This document shows, piece after piece, positions 1 to 5,735 of a stretch of DNA of 5,865 nt. The DNA is taken from assembly GCA_027487055.1 (NCBI GenBank), contig JAIYEJ010000089.1, positions 1-5,865 on the forward strand. The letters are read 5' to 3'. Both the position numbers and the translations under genes were made by a program. The stretch is from Methylotenera sp. (GTDB taxonomy: Bacteria > Pseudomonadota > Gammaproteobacteria > Burkholderiales > Methylophilaceae). How positions within the stretch are numbered: the first letter of the stretch is position 1; every line of letters begins with the position of its first letter. The notes under the pieces are model-generated. The model was given only the letters and a program-made list of their open reading frames with translations. It was not told where the DNA came from and ran no database searches.

Positions 1-3
1 CCA

Positions 4-30
4 AATTGTGCTCAAAGCTTGCACACAATT
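4..30. repeat. Inverted repeat AATTGTG-N13-CACAATT upstream of gltA
   Basis: Seven-base perfect arms at 4-10 and 24-30 flank a 13-base spacer, about 80 bp upstream of the -10 element. It could be an operator for a dimeric regulator, or a weak hairpin at the end of a gene lying to the left of the window. There is no T tract after it, so a terminator is not supported. No regulator is identified. Confidence 0.3.
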
Positions 31-108
31 AGTGCAGCAAAAATCACTAAATTTTCATGTCTTATAGCTTTGCTTGGGCTTTCCTACACTTTTGTGCTTT
101 TGATTGCG

Positions 109-114
109 TATAAT
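109..114 (+). promoter_or_regulatory. Probable -10 element of the gltA promoter
   Basis: A perfect TATAAT lies 30 bases upstream of the gltA start and would give a short leader of roughly 20-25 nt. No good -35 hexamer sits 16-18 bp upstream (the 17-bp position reads ACACTT). A TG lies two bases before the hexamer, one base off the usual extended -10 spacing. The promoter may need an activator or an upstream element. Confidence 0.5.
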
Positions 115-144
115 CACCTTATAAACCTTAATAAAGAGTGAGTT

Positions 145-1446
145 ATGGCTAAAAAACCTACCAAAGCATTTATCACATTTGACAACGATACCGCACCAAT
201 CGAGCTACCAATTTTGTCTGGTACCGCAGGCAATGATGTTATTGATATTCGCACACTTGGCAAACACGGCATTTATACATATGACCCGGGCTTTATGTCT
301 ACCGCGGCATGTCAATCTGAGATTACGTTTATTGATGGCGAAAAAGGTTTGCTGCAATACCGAGGCTATCCAATTGAGCAATTGGCAGAAAACTGTAACT
401 TTTTAGAAGTTTCTTACTTGCTGATGCATGGTGAATTGCCAAATGCTATGCAATTAGACGACTTTACCAAAACCATTGTCACCCGCACCATGTTGCACGA
501 TCAACTGAGCAATGTGTTCCGTGGCTTTAGACGTGATGCGCACCCGATGGCCGTGATGATAGGCGTGGTGGGCAGTATGTCAGCTTTCTATTTTGATTCG
601 ATGGATGTTTATAACCCAGAGCACCGCATGATTTCTGCATATCGCCTATTGGCAAAAGTGCCAACGATTGCCGCATGGAGCTACAAATATAACTTGGGTC
701 ACCCGTTTATGTACCCCAAAAATAAATTCACCTATGCAGAAAACTTTATGCATATGATGTTTGCAACGCCTTGTGAGGATTATGTCCCCAACCCAGTGCT
801 TGCTAAAGCTTTTGAGAAAATTTTGATTTTGCATGCAGATCACGAGCAAAATGCCTCTACTTCTACTGTAAGGTTAGTAGGCTCTAGCGGTGCTAATCCA
901 TTTGCGAGCATTTCAGCGGGTATTGCCTCACTTTGGGGGCCTGCGCACGGTGGGGCGAACGAGGCCACGTTAGATATGCTGGAAGAAATTGGGGATGTAT
1001 CGCGCATTGACGAATTTATTAAGCGCGCTAAAGATAAAAATGATAGCTTCCGCCGCATGGGTTTTGGACATCGTGTATATCGCAGTATGGATCCGCGAGC
1101 TGCCATTATGCAAAAAACATGTTACGAGGTGCTGAACGAGTTGGGTTTACATAACGACCCAATGTTTAAACTCGCGATGCAACTCGAAAAAATTGCGTTA
1201 GAAGACGAGTATTTCGTCTCGCGCAAACTGTACCCGAATGTGGATTTTTATAGCGGCATTGTGATGCGTGCCATGGGGATTCCTAACTCGATGTTCACCG
1301 CCATTTTTGCCCTTGCCCGCACGGCGGGTTGGATAGCCCAATGGAGCGAGATGAACGCGGACCCAGAACACAAAATTGGTCGCCCAAGGCAGCTTTATAC
1401 AGGTAAAGATAAACGCGATTTTGTGCCGATTGATAAAAGAGCTTAA
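145..1446 (+). CDS. gltA: Citrate synthase, type II (Gram-negative hexameric type)
   Basis: Condenses acetyl-CoA with oxaloacetate to citrate, the entry step of the TCA cycle, in the cytosol. The 433-residue protein is full length for the family (E. coli about 427) and aligns end to end from memory. Catalytic residues are visible: H268 in GPAHGGAN, H309 in GFGHRVY and D367 in NVDFYSG, matching E. coli H264, H305 and D362. The HADHEQNASTST block (228-240) and the C-terminal RPRQLYTG are also typical. The N-terminal domain (about 1-60) found in NADH-regulated type II enzymes is present, and C210 matches E. coli C206. At the NADH site, Y149, R167 and K171 are kept, but T113-R114 replace E. coli R109-H110. 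ATG 145 is preceded by a weak purine-rich site (AGAGTGAG, 135-142). The gene is monocistronic, with its own -10 element and a downstream terminator. A methylcitrate synthase (PrpC) is unlikely because those proteins are shorter and lack this N-terminal domain. Confidence 0.97.
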   Translation: MAKKPTKAFITFDNDTAPIELPILSGTAGNDVIDIRTLGKHGIYTYDPGFMSTAACQSEITFIDGEKGLLQYRGYPIEQLAENCNFLEVSYLLMHGELPNAMQLDDFTKTIVTRTMLHDQLSNVFRGFRRDAHPMAVMIGVVGSMSAFYFDSMDVYNPEHRMISAYRLLAKVPTIAAWSYKYNLGHPFMYPKNKFTYAENFMHMMFATPCEDYVPNPVLAKAFEKILILHADHEQNASTSTVRLVGSSGANPFASISAGIASLWGPAHGGANEATLDMLEEIGDVSRIDEFIKRAKDKNDSFRRMGFGHRVYRSMDPRAAIMQKTCYEVLNELGLHNDPMFKLAMQLEKIALEDEYFVSRKLYPNVDFYSGIVMRAMGIPNSMFTAIFALARTAGWIAQWSEMNADPEHKIGRPRQLYTGKDKRDFVPIDKRA

Positions 1447-1470
1447 CTTTGAGTGATGGGTTTAATTTTA

Positions 1471-1492
1471 ATATTTAGGCAGTACTAAATAT
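1471..1492. repeat. Short hairpin ATATTTAG-N6-CTAAATAT after gltA
   Basis: Perfect eight-base arms with a six-base loop lie 25 bases past the gltA stop codon. The stem is AT-rich and no T tract follows, so it is not a terminator by itself. It could form the 3' end structure of the gltA mRNA together with the hairpin at 1500-1528. Confidence 0.3.
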
Positions 1493-1499
1493 AATTAAG

Positions 1500-1535
1500 A
1501 TTTAGATTTTAATAGATAAAATCTAAATATTTTTT
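1500..1535 (+). terminator. Rho-independent-like terminator of gltA
   Basis: A 12-bp perfect stem has arms at 1500-1511 and 1517-1528 and a five-base loop. A run of six T (1530-1535) follows at once on the plus strand. The stem contains only one G-C pair, so it is long but weak. Position (54 bases after the stop) and T run fit termination of gltA. Confidence 0.6.
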
Positions 1536-1538
1536 ATT

Positions 1539-1574
1539 AAAAAAATCTATTTGACGCAAAATAAAGCGTCAAAT
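1539..1574 (-). terminator. Rho-independent terminator of the EAL-CBS-GGDEF gene
   Basis: On the minus strand, ATTTGACGC and GCGTCAAAT form a perfect 9-bp stem (1549-1557 with 1566-1574) around an 8-base A-rich loop. Seven T (A run 1539-1545 on the plus strand) follow after three bases. It sits about 120 bases past the TAA at 1696-1698. The plus strand has no T run after this hairpin, so it should work in the minus direction. Confidence 0.65.
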
Positions 1575-1695
1575 AAGATGCCTATTTTACGTGAAGCTTC
1601 AAAGAGCCTTTATAACACTTACTCCGAAAGCCGCATGAATATTGCCTCGCAAAGCATGATTTTTTACTAGCAATTTAATTAGATTGACTTAAAAG

Positions 1696-3447
1696 TTATC
1701 CCGTCAGTCTTCTATCAATAAATAATGAGTTGCCAATTATTTTTTTTGCTTGTTTTTTCACGCCATTCATTGCGCCTGCCACTTCATGGTGACTTTTAAA
1801 AAGTGCTGGATCAACCCGAATGGCACCAATTGAAATACTGCCAAATGGGTAAAAAGCTTTATTGCCAAGCCTATCCTCAACCTCAATACCGCCAGCTTCC
1901 ACATCTTTACTATCGTAAAAATCAGGAATTACCTTAGAAAGAGTATTTAACACCTCATTGCAAAGTGCTTCCCAGTCTTCTGATTGAAACAATAAAATAA
2001 AATCGTCGCCACCAATATGGCCTACAAAATCTCGCTCATCAATCGCAACATTACTTAGTAAACGGCCAACAAACTGTATTAACTCATCCCCACGCCTGTA
2101 ACCATAAGCATCGTTAAAAGGCTTAAAATTGTCTAAATCACAATAACACGCAATAAATGGCTCACCATTTTCCAATAAACGATCAATATGTGTGTTTATT
2201 GGTACATTACCTGGCAAACTAGTAAGCGGATTAGCATACCTAGCTGCACTAATTTGTAAATTTGTAATCTCTCTTAAAAGCGCGTGCCCGCTACCAGTTC
2301 CAATATAATTCTCACCGTCCGCCACAATAAACCCATTCATTAAATATTGTGGATCCGCGTTTAATATCAATTCACTCAGTGCATAAATCGTCATCGCTTT
2401 CTGCACAATTAACGGGCTGTCATCCATAAATTGTGTGCATGGTTTTTTGCCATGCAATTCTTTTTGATATGGTCTTGCGAGACGATCTATGGTATCGAAT
2501 CGACTTATTAAGCCTATTGGCTTTTGATTTGTCACAACGGGTATTGAATTTAAAGATGCATCTTTCTGAAACATTTCATAAACTTGCTCATTCGTTAATG
2601 TTTCTCGAATTGATGCCTGAAAAGTGATTAAGTTTGCAACAGTTGCTTGCTTATTGTTATGAGCAAGATCACGGTAAACATTGATAAAGTTTTTATAAAG
2701 CAAAGCCTTAACATCATCTGCCAATTGTTCTAAAAACTGTGGCATGGGCCGACCTAAAAGAAAACCCTGTGCATAATTAATTTTTAAATCTTTAACTACT
2801 GCAAGTTCTTCACGCGTTTCAACACCTTCTGCGATTGTTTGGCTGCCAGACTCTGTTGCGATTTTTTGTATCGCCCTTACAAACTCTTGTTTAATGGGAT
2901 CATTTTGAATATTCGTGATGAAATGTTTGTCTATTTTTACAAAATCAGGCTGGATTTCTGACCATAACCTTAAGCTGGAAAATCCCTCCCCTAAATCATC
3001 TAAAGCGATACCAAAACCATTGGCTTTATATCTTGCTACAGTGTCCTTTAAAACACTAAAGTCATTAATTGTTGAGCCTTCTGTAATCTCAATCACAATA
3101 TCGCTTGGTTTTAAGTTAAAGCGTTCAATTTGTTTGATATTAAATTCAAACTGTGAATTTGTAAGCATTAAGCAGGTTGGACTAATGTTCACAAAAAGTT
3201 TAATTTGGTTTTTGGATTCAGCATATCTGCTTAATGCAATTTCTCTACATAAAGATTCAACTTCTGGTAACAAGCCAGCTAATTGCGCCGAACTAAGTAG
3301 AGATATCGGAGAATGTAACTTTGTGCCTACAGGGCCTCTAACTAGCGCCTCGTGCGCAAAAACTGTTGCATTGCTAATATCTATAATTGGTTGAAAAAGC
3401 GGACTGATGCTTTTGGAGTCTAGTATATCCTTAATGTTTGTTTTCAA
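1696..3447 (-). CDS. EAL-CBS-GGDEF cyclic-di-GMP turnover protein, TTG start
   Basis: Predicted cytosolic regulator of c-di-GMP, 583 residues, with no membrane segment or signal peptide. Domain order is EAL (about 14-245), a CBS-pair-like region (about 262-390) and GGDEF (about 405-575). The EAL domain keeps all expected metal and catalytic residues: E33 (EALVRG), N87 (FVNISP), E120 (EITE), D150-D151 (DDLGEG), K171 (VKID), E207 (AEGVE) and Q227 (AQGF). Active phosphodiesterase is therefore the likely output. The GGDEF domain has the entry motif NPLTSLPG (406-413), D437/N445/D446 and a signature reading GGDDF (479-483); the inhibitory RxxD is replaced by DERD, so cyclase activity is uncertain. 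Start choice: TTG at 3445-3447, with AGGGA 7 nt upstream and an in-frame TAA two codons before it; the next in-frame ATG is residue 94, inside the EAL fold. CBS domains often bind adenine nucleotides, so they may sense energy state; this is inference. Confidence 0.9.
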   Translation of the reverse strand: MKTNIKDILDSKSISPLFQPIIDISNATVFAHEALVRGPVGTKLHSPISLLSSAQLAGLLPEVESLCREIALSRYAESKNQIKLFVNISPTCLMLTNSQFEFNIKQIERFNLKPSDIVIEITEGSTINDFSVLKDTVARYKANGFGIALDDLGEGFSSLRLWSEIQPDFVKIDKHFITNIQNDPIKQEFVRAIQKIATESGSQTIAEGVETREELAVVKDLKINYAQGFLLGRPMPQFLEQLADDVKALLYKNFINVYRDLAHNNKQATVANLITFQASIRETLTNEQVYEMFQKDASLNSIPVVTNQKPIGLISRFDTIDRLARPYQKELHGKKPCTQFMDDSPLIVQKAMTIYALSELILNADPQYLMNGFIVADGENYIGTGSGHALLREITNLQISAARYANPLTSLPGNVPINTHIDRLLENGEPFIACYCDLDNFKPFNDAYGYRRGDELIQFVGRLLSNVAIDERDFVGHIGGDDFILLFQSEDWEALCNEVLNTLSKVIPDFYDSKDVEAGGIEVEDRLGNKAFYPFGSISIGAIRVDPALFKSHHEVAGAMNGVKKQAKKIIGNSLFIDRRLTG

Positions 3448-3600
3448 TTTTTATTCCCTGGACAACTATGAATTATCTTTTATGTAAAGAATATGAAAAA
3501 AATATTACTTTATTATGACAACCTGTATCTTTGATTTCAATTTTATTCCCTGAAAAACTATAAATTACTTTTTATGTAAATAATATTACTTTGTCATGAC
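3429..3600 (-). repeat. Imperfect tandem duplication (period 93 bp) of the EAL-CBS-GGDEF gene leader
   Basis: Copy A (about 3429-3519) and copy B (about 3522-3600) align with an offset of 93 bp at their gene-proximal ends. Shared landmarks are TTTCAA (3442 and 3535), TTATTCCCTG, CAACTATGAATTA versus AAACTATAAATTA, TTTTATGTAAA and AATATTACTTT. Copy A carries about 12 extra bases near 3490-3501. The repeat includes the AGGGA site, the TTG start and about six first codons; this coding part matches at 15 of 19 positions. On the minus strand copy B would start an 11-codon reading frame (3505-3540, TTG to TAA). The repeat occupies most of the 163-bp gap and probably contains the promoter, but I cannot place one with confidence. 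Confidence 0.75.
3455..3459 (-). promoter_or_regulatory. Ribosome binding site that fixes the TTG start of the EAL-CBS-GGDEF gene
   Basis: On the minus strand AGGGA precedes TTG 3445-3447 with a 7-nt spacer. An in-frame TAA at 3451-3453 rules out a longer protein. The same site is repeated 93 bp upstream at 3548-3552 by the leader duplication. Confidence 0.75.
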
Positions 3601-3610
3601 GAAATGCACA

Positions 3611-4276
3611 TCATTCTCTTATTTTAAAAAAACCAAATTCTGCTAGTTTTCTGTACAACAATTCACTTACTACTGCATAGCCTTTTGCGTTAGCATGAAT
3701 TTGGTCTGCTTTTAAAGTATTATCTGATAGCACTTCTGAAAACACATTGCTAATGAGTGGTGTATTGGTTTCTTGGGCAAGCGCTTCATACAGGGCATGG
3801 TCTTGCAAATTACCCACCGCTGCGCGAAATGCACTAAGCTCAGGAATTGCCACCATCACGGTCGGCACAGCAGTTGCCTTGGCCTCGGCCAATATCGCTT
3901 TTAAGTTCGCTACGGTATTAGTTTGTGACACATTGTGTAAAAAGTCGTTACCGCCCAATTCCACAATGAGTAATTTGGGTTGATGTTTCTGTAGTAAGGC
4001 GGGCAAACGCACTAAACCATCTGCACTGGTATCACCAGGAACACCTGCGTTAATAATCTGCCAACCAGTCTTGGTTGCTAGCAAGCTTGGGTAGTCTTCA
4101 CCAGTATTTGTGCCAGTATTAGCACCAGTCCCATAACTTAAGCTATCGCCTAAAATCAGCACGGTAGCGCCCTGAGGAATCGCAGCGTATTTTTCTTCAG
4201 TTTTGCTACAAGCAACTACGTTAAGTAAGCTTGCAACTAGGGTGAAAGTCAGCACTAAATACACCAGTTTTTTCAT
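3611..4276 (-). CDS. GDSL/SGNH-family esterase or lysophospholipase, predicted lipoprotein (TesA-like)
   Basis: Serine hydrolase of the SGNH superfamily, 221 residues, close to E. coli TesA in length and motif order. All four blocks are present: GDSLSYGTG with nucleophile S45; NAGVPGDT (76-83) with G78; GGND (108-111) with N110; and DQIH (191-194) with the D191/H194 pair. The catalytic site therefore looks intact. Likely substrates are acyl esters, lysophospholipids or acyl thioesters; the exact one cannot be read from the sequence. The N-terminus (MKK plus a hydrophobic stretch to about residue 20) ends in V-V-A-C23, a lipobox, so the protein is probably lipid-anchored in the periplasm. Residue S24 after the cysteine would favour the outer membrane under the +2 rule. 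The ATG start has only a weak purine-rich site (AAAGTGAA) before it. It lies behind the erpA terminator and 163 bp before the EAL-CBS-GGDEF gene, so it is probably transcribed on its own. Confidence 0.92.
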   Translation of the reverse strand: MKKLVYLVLTFTLVASLLNVVACSKTEEKYAAIPQGATVLILGDSLSYGTGANTGTNTGEDYPSLLATKTGWQIINAGVPGDTSADGLVRLPALLQKHQPKLLIVELGGNDFLHNVSQTNTVANLKAILAEAKATAVPTVMVAIPELSAFRAAVGNLQDHALYEALAQETNTPLISNVFSEVLSDNTLKADQIHANAKGYAVVSELLYRKLAEFGFFKIRE

Positions 4277-4403
4277 TCATTTCACTTTATAAAATTAATG
4301 CAAATTGCCATCATTTACACCCAATATCAAAACCGCACCTCTGAAACCCTTATGGATAAAGTCTTACAGGGCATATGATTGATGCTTAGCATTATTTTAG
4401 AAT

Positions 4404-4432
4404 AAAAAGCCAAGCATATGCTTGGCTTTTTT
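4404..4432. terminator. Strong palindromic terminator after erpA, potentially bidirectional
   Basis: GCCAAGCATATGCTTGGC (4409-4426) is a perfect 18-base palindrome. It forms a 7-bp GC-rich stem with an ATAT loop, extended by A5 on the left and T6 on the right. It is symmetric, so it could end transcription in both directions. In the minus direction it lies about 47 bases after the erpA stop codon and closes the argC-erpA cluster. No convincing plus-strand gene feeds into it. Confidence 0.85.
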
Positions 4433-4478
4433 GACTTACAATTTTAGTGCTAACTAAATATTTGATTTAAGCTAAAAC

Positions 4479-4859
4479 TTATACCGAAAATGAGCTTCCA
4501 CAGCCACAAGTAGAAGTCGCTTGCGGGTTACGAATCACAAACTGTGAGCCTTGCAAACTATCAGTGTAATCAATCTCTGCACCCATTAAATATTGCAAGC
4601 TCATTGGGTCGATAAGTAAAGTCACAGTGTCTTTCATCACTTGCGTGTCATCTTCGTTCACTTCTTCTTCAAAAGTAAACCCGTATTGAAAGCCTGAACA
4701 ACCGCCACCGCTTACAAACACGCGCAGTTTAAGATCTGGCGAACCCTCTTCTTCGATGAGTTCTTTCACTTTTTTTGCTGCGTTATCAGTAAACACCAAA
4801 GGGCTTGGCATTTGTATATCTGGAATGCTAGTTTCTTTTACATCTGCTACTGTATTCAT
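4479..4859 (-). CDS. erpA: Iron-sulfur cluster insertion protein ErpA
   Basis: A-type carrier (HesB/IscA family) that passes Fe-S clusters, mainly 4Fe-4S, to apo-proteins in the cytosol. The three ligand cysteines are present with family spacing: C54 in GGGCSGFQYGF, and C118 and C120 in the C-terminal STCGCGSSF. The IDPMSLQYLMGAEIDY stretch (83-98) is typical of the family, and ErpA fits better than IscA or SufA. At 126 residues it is about 12 longer than E. coli ErpA because of an extra polar N-terminus (1-19), as in many betaproteobacterial members. The ATG start has a textbook Shine-Dalgarno. It is the last gene of the minus-strand cluster, 68 bp after the bactofilin gene. No Fe-S regulator site could be recognised in that gap. 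Confidence 0.95.
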   Translation of the reverse strand: MNTVADVKETSIPDIQMPSPLVFTDNAAKKVKELIEEEGSPDLKLRVFVSGGGCSGFQYGFTFEEEVNEDDTQVMKDTVTLLIDPMSLQYLMGAEIDYTDSLQGSQFVIRNPQATSTCGCGSSFSV

Positions 4860-4866
4860 TTTTTTG

Positions 4867-4872
4867 CTCCTT
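4867..4872 (-). promoter_or_regulatory. Shine-Dalgarno of erpA
   Basis: AAGGAG on the minus strand lies 7 nt before the ATG at 4857-4859. It is the strongest ribosome binding site in the window and confirms the long N-terminus of this ErpA. Confidence 0.85.
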
Positions 4873-4927
4873 AAACCTCAATAATGCATGACATCAACTT
4901 GGGGGTATTGTTCAACTTTTCAAGCTT

Positions 4928-5311
4928 TTATACTGATTCTTCTCGCAACTCGTCACCGATATACACTAATTTACCCTCGATCACAGCGCCAGTATGCATC
5001 TCGAGCGATTTGTAATATAAATCGCCAGTGATGCGTGATTTTGTTTGCAATTCTACAAAATGGCTAGACTTTACAGTGCCATTTACTTTACCATTTAATA
5101 CGATTTTAGCAGCTGTGACCGCGCCTTCTATACGACCATGCTCGCTAATAATTAAGGTGCTAGGTGATCCATTTTGCTCTGATACGTTACCACGAATTGC
5201 ACCGTCAACACGCAAACCTCCGCCAAAATGTAAATCGCCCTCAATACGTGTATCGGCGCCCACTAAGGTATCAATACGGTTATCAATTTTATTTGCTTTT
5301 TTAAAAAACAT
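4928..5311 (-). CDS. Bactofilin (polymer-forming cytoskeletal protein)
   Basis: Bactofilins self-assemble without nucleotide into filaments or sheets and scaffold cell-wall or envelope enzymes. The 127-residue protein consists mostly of a right-handed beta-helix core (about 14-115). Short hydrophobic/glycine repeats recur through it: IEGDL, VDGAIRGNV, IEGAV, LNGKVNGTV, ITGDL and IEGKL. The tails are short, as usual for the family, and there is no membrane helix. The N-terminus MFFKKAN resembles the short MF-x-K membrane-targeting peptide reported for bactofilins such as Caulobacter BacA, which supports the chosen start and a membrane-bound filament. AAAGGA lies 5 nt before the ATG. It follows the membrane coiled-coil gene by 48 bp and precedes erpA by 68 bp, so it is probably co-transcribed. 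A functional link with the coiled-coil neighbour is inferred from gene order only. Confidence 0.93.
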   Translation of the reverse strand: MFFKKANKIDNRIDTLVGADTRIEGDLHFGGGLRVDGAIRGNVSEQNGSPSTLIISEHGRIEGAVTAAKIVLNGKVNGTVKSSHFVELQTKSRITGDLYYKSLEMHTGAVIEGKLVYIGDELREESV

Positions 5312-5316
5312 TTAAA

Positions 5317-5322
5317 TCCTTT
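5317..5322 (-). promoter_or_regulatory. Shine-Dalgarno of the bactofilin gene
   Basis: AAAGGA on the minus strand ends 5 nt before the ATG at 5309-5311. It fixes the start at the MFFKK peptide. Confidence 0.7.
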
Positions 5323-5359
5323 AAATCGTCTAGCCTTTAACAGTCAATGACAAAAGGAA

Positions 5360-5722
5360 CTACCTTGCCCTTTTGTTCACCATGTTTTTATAAAAGAATA
5401 ACTCTTCTTTAACTTTAATATTATCATCTTGAACGCTTGCAAGCTCTTTGGCAAGTGTATTATTGGTTGCAAGCTCTACTTGTAGCTCGCGTTGCGCGCC
5501 CACTAATTTCTCTTCTAACTCTTTATTTTGATGCGTTACTAACTTGAGCTGCTCGCGAACATCTAATTCATCCCTCAACAACCAGTAAGCTAAACCAAAG
5601 CCAAATATCACAAACGTAATCGCTAAAAAAGCCTGAAAATACCAAGGCCGTTGAGAACGTACAGCTACTCTTCTAGCAGTTAAGCCAAAATAGTTACGTA
5701 CTCTGCGGTCAACTGGTCTCAT
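5360..5722 (-). CDS. Single-pass membrane protein with cytosolic tail and coiled coil (DUF6776-like, short form)
   Basis: Function unknown. The 120-residue protein has a basic N-terminus (about 1-26, rich in arginine), one membrane helix (about 29-49) and a charged heptad-like region (about 52-112) predicted as coiled coil. The positive-inside rule puts the N-terminus in the cytosol and the coiled coil in the periplasm. Gene order between argC and a bactofilin matches a betaproteobacterial family I recall as DUF6776. Family members as I remember them are about twice as long, with a globular domain after the coiled coil. Here the protein ends at TAG (5360-5362) soon after KEELFFYKNM, and only 48 bp separate it from the bactofilin gene, so that domain is absent. 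The ATG start lies 13 bp after the argC stop and has only a weak ribosome site, suggesting translational coupling. The open frame and its position argue that it is a real gene. Confidence 0.75.
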   Translation of the reverse strand: MRPVDRRVRNYFGLTARRVAVRSQRPWYFQAFLAITFVIFGFGLAYWLLRDELDVREQLKLVTHQNKELEEKLVGAQRELQVELATNNTLAKELASVQDDNIKVKEELFFYKNMVNKRAR

Positions 5723-5735
5723 TTATAATCTTTGT

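Noticed and set aside
1..141. Open plus-strand frame with no start, ending TGA at 139-141, as the possible tail of an upstream gene
   Set aside because: It has no recognisable protein similarity, runs through the TATAAT at 109-114 and the gltA ribosome site, and 46 open codons in AT-rich DNA can occur by chance.
840..1106. Minus-strand ORF of 88 codons within gltA
   Set aside because: It lies opposite the conserved H268-H309 region of citrate synthase and has no recognisable family.
1578..1670. Thirty-codon plus-strand ORF (ATG to TAG) in the convergent intergenic region
   Set aside because: It has no ribosome binding site, lies just behind the terminator hairpins and shows no recognisable domain. 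A chance ORF is the simplest reading.
2915..3394. Long plus-strand ORF of 159 codons opposite the EAL domain
   Set aside because: It is antisense to a domain with all catalytic residues conserved, and its own sequence shows no domain. It is a shadow of the real gene.
4298..4378. Twenty-six-codon plus-strand ORF just upstream of the palindromic terminator
   Set aside because: It has no Shine-Dalgarno and lies across the probable leader of the minus-strand esterase. The terminator is already explained by erpA.
4860..4927. Possible Fe-S regulator (IscR-like) site in the bactofilin-erpA gap, from ATACCCCCAAG on the minus strand
   Set aside because: It does not match the second half of either known IscR motif type well enough to call.
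5349..5377. Hairpin with arms CAAAAGG and CCTTTTG around the stop of the coiled-coil gene
   Set aside because: There is no T tract after it on the minus strand, the arms overlap the coding end, and the next gene has its own good ribosome site. Terminator function is not supported.
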